NCBI GenBank assembly: GCA_021397835.1
Contig: JAJFZO010000049.1
Coordinates: forward strand, 10,545,001-10,609,000
Source of the DNA: Moringa oleifera
Lineage: Eukaryota; Streptophyta; Magnoliopsida; Brassicales; Moringaceae
DNA: 64,000 nt
Direction: 5' to 3'
Made by a program: the position numbers and the translations under genes. The notes under the pieces were generated by a model that ran no database searches, was not told the DNA's origin, and saw nothing but the letters and a program-made list of their open reading frames with translations. Shown in pieces: positions 59,499-64,000 of the stretch (positions within the stretch are counted from its first letter, which is position 1; the number at the start of each line of letters is the position of its first letter).

Positions 59499-60329
59499 TA
59501 ATATTGAAATGCTCATTGAATTGAAATAAGTTCGGCAGCAGATCATGAATCTTGGTGATCTTTCCTTTCTCTATCTAATGAATGGGGAGTTTTCTTTAAA
59601 ATCATTCACCCTACGCCCCCCCCATATGCTTTAACAGGAATCACATAAGGGTAGATTGATACAATATAAACCTCTAGTAAAATGCCCCCCTATAACCCAA
59701 TAGATAAAGTACATTACATAGTCCGTTTTAGGGATTAACGACTTACCCATTTAGTGACTTTGCCACTGGACTTTCCCAAAACAAAATTGGAACTATCAGG
59801 TTGGGTGAATTCAATAATAGATGCCTGGTGGCTTTCCAGCCTTACTTCTCCTTTTAGGACCTATCCGAAAGATAATCCAGTACTTCTTGGTGTGAATATC
59901 TAAATAGGGTGAATCGTCCCGTGGATATCTTTGCTTTTGAACAAAACAATTAAAAGGTCAACTAGAATGTGTATTATCCATATAGGAGATCTTCCAATTG
60001 AGAAGATCCATCGACTTGAGACAAAGAGAAAGGTTTATCTATTTTATTTAGTTATTCAATTAAACCAATGACTCGTTATTGGAGCAGATAGCAACAACCA
60101 TTTCATCCAACATGTGTAGTTTTTATTTTCCAATGGATTTACATATTTCACTAATGGAAATTTTTTGATGTAGTGAGTACAAGTTGTTTGCTGCTCAAGA
60201 ATTCTTGTTAAGGCAGTTCATACAATCTATACATAGTATTTTAATCTAAGATTTTAATTCTTCCATGTTTCAGCAGTACATATTGTTCCATGGAGCTAAG
60301 GTCCAAAATATGGAAGAAACAAGCGTTTC
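59499..60329 (-). other. trnL-ycf15-ycf2 spacer including decayed ycf15
   Basis: An inverted-repeat spacer downstream of ycf2. The distal part of ycf15 probably lies at 60150-60329, but it is too shifted to follow. A C-run is at 59616-59624. No other gene is recognised. Confidence 0.55.
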
Positions 60330-60332
60330 CAT
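60150..60332 (-). pseudogene. ycf15: ycf15 (plastid-derived), decayed
   Basis: Minus strand starts METLVSSIFWTLAPWNNMY, the characteristic ycf15 N-terminus. It then reaches a stop and frameshifts (remnants resembling GRIEIL and LNSK). ycf15 is not certain to be a functional gene even in plastids. The position just downstream of ycf2 is normal. Confidence 0.75.
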
Positions 60333-60422
60333 GACTCTACCACTCAATCAATTCCGTTCCAGTTAATCCCTATTTAATGGCCACATATCTTTTTGGCTAA
60401 GTAATGGGAAACCTTTCTACTG

Positions 60423-63400
60423 TTACATGAATCCTATTTTCGTTTCATCCTGAAAAAGTCATCTTTTTCTCAACAATATATTTGTCATTTGATCCAATAG
60501 CATTCTGTTAGATAAAAATAGATTTAATAAATACTGATAACTCTCAGATGGAGTATTAAAACAAAAAAAATCCATTAGATAATGAACTATTGGTTCTAAG
60601 CCATCTCTGGCAATGAATCAATAATTCGAAGTGTTTTTCTTGTGTATTCTTAATAAACTAGCGTTTATATGTTGATGTAGGAGGATCTGTTTGGGAATCA
60701 AGAAGCTCATTTGACATCTCTTCATCTGCAAAGAATTCTTAATGTGAAAACACAAGGACAAATGACTGATCTTTTAATAGGAAAAAGAATGGATTCGCAG
60801 GGTCCCAAATGAATTGTCTTATTCGAAAAAAGCCTTGTTCTTTAGAAGATCTATCTCTGTCTAGTACTGCATGGTTCCACTCTGCAAGAACTCTGAATCA
60901 TCGCTTAAAGCTCATCTTTTTCATCATAAATGATCCGCTTGCCCCAAAATGACCTAGCCCAATAGAGAAATTTTAATGCATTGGGCCTTTCGATACAATC
61001 AAATAGAAATCCCCAAGGGCACCATATTCTAGGAGCCCAAACTATGTGATTGAATAAATCCTCCTCTATCTATTGAGGGTCGAGGAACCCTTCTCCTTCC
61101 CCTTTTTTAAACTTCGATTCGTATTTTTCATAGAGAAGTCTTTGATCAACGATAAAAGAAGATCCATTTTGCATCATATATAAGGGATTCCTTGGTTCGA
61201 ACCAAAGAAGCAATGTCACTCGATCATTATCAAACTAATGCAATCTTTTTCTGTCCGTGAGGATCCCATCAGAGTACCTTCTATTTCTAATAGGTCATGA
61301 ACCAGATCAAAATCATTCTCAACGAATCCATAAGAAGTGATTCCATTTTTTTTCATTGGGTCCGGGTAGAGACCAAGGTCTTGAGTGACCGATCTAGCAG
61401 CACAACTCAAAAGATAAAGAAGTATCGTTAATTTCTTCATGCTCATTCTAAGTTTGAAGTACCATTTATACAAATAAGTATCCCCTTCGTTACATGATTT
61501 TTCTTCATATAAATACATATAAGATCTATGGGGCAATTACGTAAAAGTACATTTTTCCAACATCCCTTCCTATCTGATAGAAAAGGATCCCATGATCCTA
61601 AACCAATCTTACCTGAGATCGCAAATCCTAAGTTTGTCAATGAAGAGAAAATCTAATTATATTAGTGTTTATAATTGATTTTTTCTGTGTATTACTAATC
61701 GATAAGGCCTTATTGGTAAGTGCTACAAGATCTTAGGCATTGGAACCCATGGTTATGGACTCGAATCCATTAGTATGGAACATTTTCTTTTCCAAGTGAA
61801 ATCCCCTAGTGTATAAAAGAGTGAAAAAATGCTTTCATTGTTATGGAATAAGAAGCCTTCATATTTTAATGCATGTATTTAATTTATTTAGGGCTATTAG
61901 AGTAGGATCCACTTTTTGGGGAATATGAGTCAAAGCAATAACAAGAATATTTCTAGTGGAACATCTTTCACAATCCCTGGAGAGAGAGTTCACTAATAGA
62001 CCGAGGGATAAGTAATTCGACTCATTCACATCCAGATCATGAATGTTTGGAATCCATATTATGCAAGGAGACATTACTTTACTAATTTGAGTTAAAGGGT
62101 GATATAAAATCGGTCTATTTTCGACGTCATATCCATAGTTAGCGCATTCATCATAGTTAGAAGCTCCAGCTTCATATCAAGTTCGTGATCGATATTGTCA
62201 CTATCATCAATATCGTCACTAGCATCAATATCATCACTATCATCAATATCGTCACTAGCGTCAATATCGTCACTATCATCAATATCTGATATCATCAACA
62301 AAAAAACCTTTAGGCTTGTTATCCAGGAACTTGTTTAGAAATACTGTAATCAAAGGAACATAGGAGTTTGTCACTAGGTATTTCACCAAATAGGATTGTC
62401 CGGTTCTTATAAAACTTATCATTAAAATACCCCTAGAGGGATATAGGGCTAAGCGAAGTGAAAAGGTTTTTCCATGAGATGAAAAATGAAAACTATTAAC
62501 CCCAGACGAAGTTTATGAATAAATGATTGTCAGATAATGAGTAGGGAATATCCGTCTTTCTACTAAACAGTATGTATTGAACTCATAATTCATTAGATAC
62601 TTTTTATGAATGTTAACTAAGTATCATAAGTAAATTGTTCTCGGTTGTTCAATCATTTGATAATCATTGTCCACCGTTAAGGTGGAGAACTGAACCAAGA
62701 ATTCTCATTCTTTATCATCAATCGAATCACTGTTCGCGACCCAGGATTCTATTTTATCATCAATCCAATCATCGCTCATGTTTTTCCTTTTTCTTATTAA
62801 TGAATAGATCTCTTTACTTGTATGACTTAAATGTTTCATATTTCTCAAAAAAGTGATTCGATTGATGGGATTTGGTATGATACTTATAAGATCGATGATA
62901 TCAATGAAATTGATATTCAAATATTTTTTCTTAGAACATTTTGATTTAACCCATAAGCGGGATCACTACCCCATAGCATGTTGCCGTTAGAACCCTGTAT
63001 TTCTTCTAGAGAATGTCCTAATTATTCTAGAGTAACTAGAAAGAGATTCTTTAACAAGAAAGAATTTAGTTCAGATGTAGGATACGTATCCAGAAGTTTT
63101 CGCAACTCAATCATGTATGATAGAATCGTCAAAGATTTGACCCTTTCAAACTCTATTTGTAACTCACTCTAGGCTCAGAAAACAAAGAGAAGATGTGTAC
63201 AAACGAGATATCCAGCAACAAGAAGAAGAAAAAGATTAAATAAAGGAACTCTCAAACATTTGGTGATCTCAGATGTGTCGATATCAATGGTGACTCATTA
63301 TTTCGATGAATCATTTCTTCGGACAGAAGAAGATTATGTAAACACTTACTCGAAATCTCACTTATCAGATTCCATTGTGGAAGATAATTTTTCTGAAGAA

Positions 63401-63637
63401 TTCGCCATGATATATTTGGTTCATGCATAATATCATGAAAAATGGATACAAATTTTTGACTGCTACTTAATATCGGTAATAGGTCTGACAAAGTATCTAA
63501 AAATATCAAAATTAGATATTTGTACCCTGTCAAAGTAAGGAACCACGACATATATGTTTGGAATAGATTCCATTTTGAGAGAGTTGAAAGGGAACTATAT
63601 CGTTGAAAGGTTCTATCCATCTGCCCTTTCTTAAGCA
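60423..63637 (-). pseudogene. ycf2: ycf2 (FtsHi-related), 3' half (plastid-derived)
   Basis: Large plastid protein with an AAA-type region. Minus-strand landmarks from the 5' side are [20 protein letters not shown] (63600), [35 protein letters not shown] (62920), [20 protein letters not shown], the Asp-rich [12 protein letters not shown] repeats (62190-62290), [27 protein letters not shown] (62070), [20 protein letters not shown], then [20 protein letters not shown] (61430). The end is KxGFM-like at 60423. About the first half of the gene is absent. The gene is broken by many stops and indels. The left neighbour ycf15 is normal; the right neighbour psbA is not. Confidence 0.94.
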
Positions 63638-64000
63638 CTGAATAGGGAGCCATCGAATACACCAGCTACGCCTAACATGTGAAATTGGTGTATAAGAATG
63701 TTGTGCTTAGCCTGAAATACAATCATAAAATTGAAAGTACCAAAGATTCCTAGAGGCATACCATCAGAAAAGCTTCCTTGACCAATTGGATAGATCAAGA
63801 AAACAGTGGTAACAGTTGCAACAAGAGCTGAATATGCAACAACAATCCAAGGTCGCATACCCAGACGGAAACTAAGTTCCCACTCACGACCCATGTAACA
63901 TGCTACACTAAGTAAGAAATGTAAAATAATTAGCTCATAAAGACCGCCATTATATAACCATTCATCAGCAGATGCAGCTTCCCAGATTAAGTAAAAGTGC
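63634..64000 (-). pseudogene. psbA: psbA copy 2, D1 protein, partial (plastid-derived)
   Basis: Minus strand: [78 protein letters not shown] and ends [10 protein letters not shown] at the junction to ycf2 (shared TGCT, 63634-63637). It is open over 120 codons. It keeps Trp codons lost in copy 1 (MGREWEL here against MGRE-stop there), so it is less decayed. It continues beyond the window. Confidence 0.93.

Noticed and set aside
62092..62301. Asp-rich DIDDSDD repeat protein as a novel acidic ORF
   Set aside because: It is the known acidic repeat region of ycf2, continuous with other ycf2 segments on both sides.

Overview
The window is plant nuclear DNA, most likely from a eudicot. It is a stack of nested insertions with no intact host gene. 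Three things point to the nucleus: CACTA (En/Spm-type) DNA transposons, a Ty3/gypsy retroelement remnant, and a captured piece of a plant nuclear RNA-binding protein gene (UBP1 type) that still has its introns. A long stretch of chloroplast-derived DNA carries stops, frameshifts, lost start codons and altered anticodons. It is therefore a nuclear plastid insertion (NUPT), not a working plastome. The species cannot be named from the sequence alone.

Layout. (1) 1-3794 and 17353-17744 are one degraded Ty3/gypsy element read on the minus strand: gag core, aspartic protease and a G-patch-like segment. (2) 3798-17349 is a complete 13.55-kb CACTA element (CACTA-1). It has CACTA ends, long subterminal repeat arrays and a GGA target duplication, and it splits the gypsy element. 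It holds a decayed TNP2 transposase gene and a decayed second gene (Transposase_24 type with a coiled-coil tail), both on plus. (3) 17745-20440 is the 5' part of another CACTA element (CACTA-3), cut off by plastid DNA. (4) 20441-64000 is the NUPT, interrupted at 32673-45503 by a second complete CACTA element (CACTA-2, target duplication ATG) lying inside the ndhA exon.

The NUPT is a mosaic of plastome blocks: rps8-infA-rpl36-rps11-rpoA-petD; matK-trnK-psbA-trnH-rpl2 (crossing the LSC/IR border); a 96-bp ycf2 scrap; atpA-trnR-trnG-trnS-psbI-psbK-trnQ; then a long colinear run ndhA-ndhH-rps15-ycf1-trnN-trnR-rrn5-rrn23-rps12-rps7-ndhB-trnL-ycf15-ycf2 with internal deletions; and finally part of a second psbA copy. 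Five of the junctions can be read to the base, and each shows 2-6 bp of microhomology, as expected for end-joining.

CACTA-2 is the most interesting object. On minus it encodes a TNP2 transposase with few disabling mutations and a second protein that ends in a Ulp1/C48 cysteine-protease domain with the HW and ECGYY motifs. Between its transposase gene and its distal end lie 3.7 kb of foreign DNA: four exons of a UBP1-type gene (third RRM to the stop codon) and, on the other strand, an unidentified 243-bp exon with intact splice sites. Subterminal repeats flank this foreign DNA on both sides. Relative order inferred from nesting: gypsy first, then CACTA-1 and CACTA-3 separately, then the NUPT (which broke CACTA-3), then CACTA-2.
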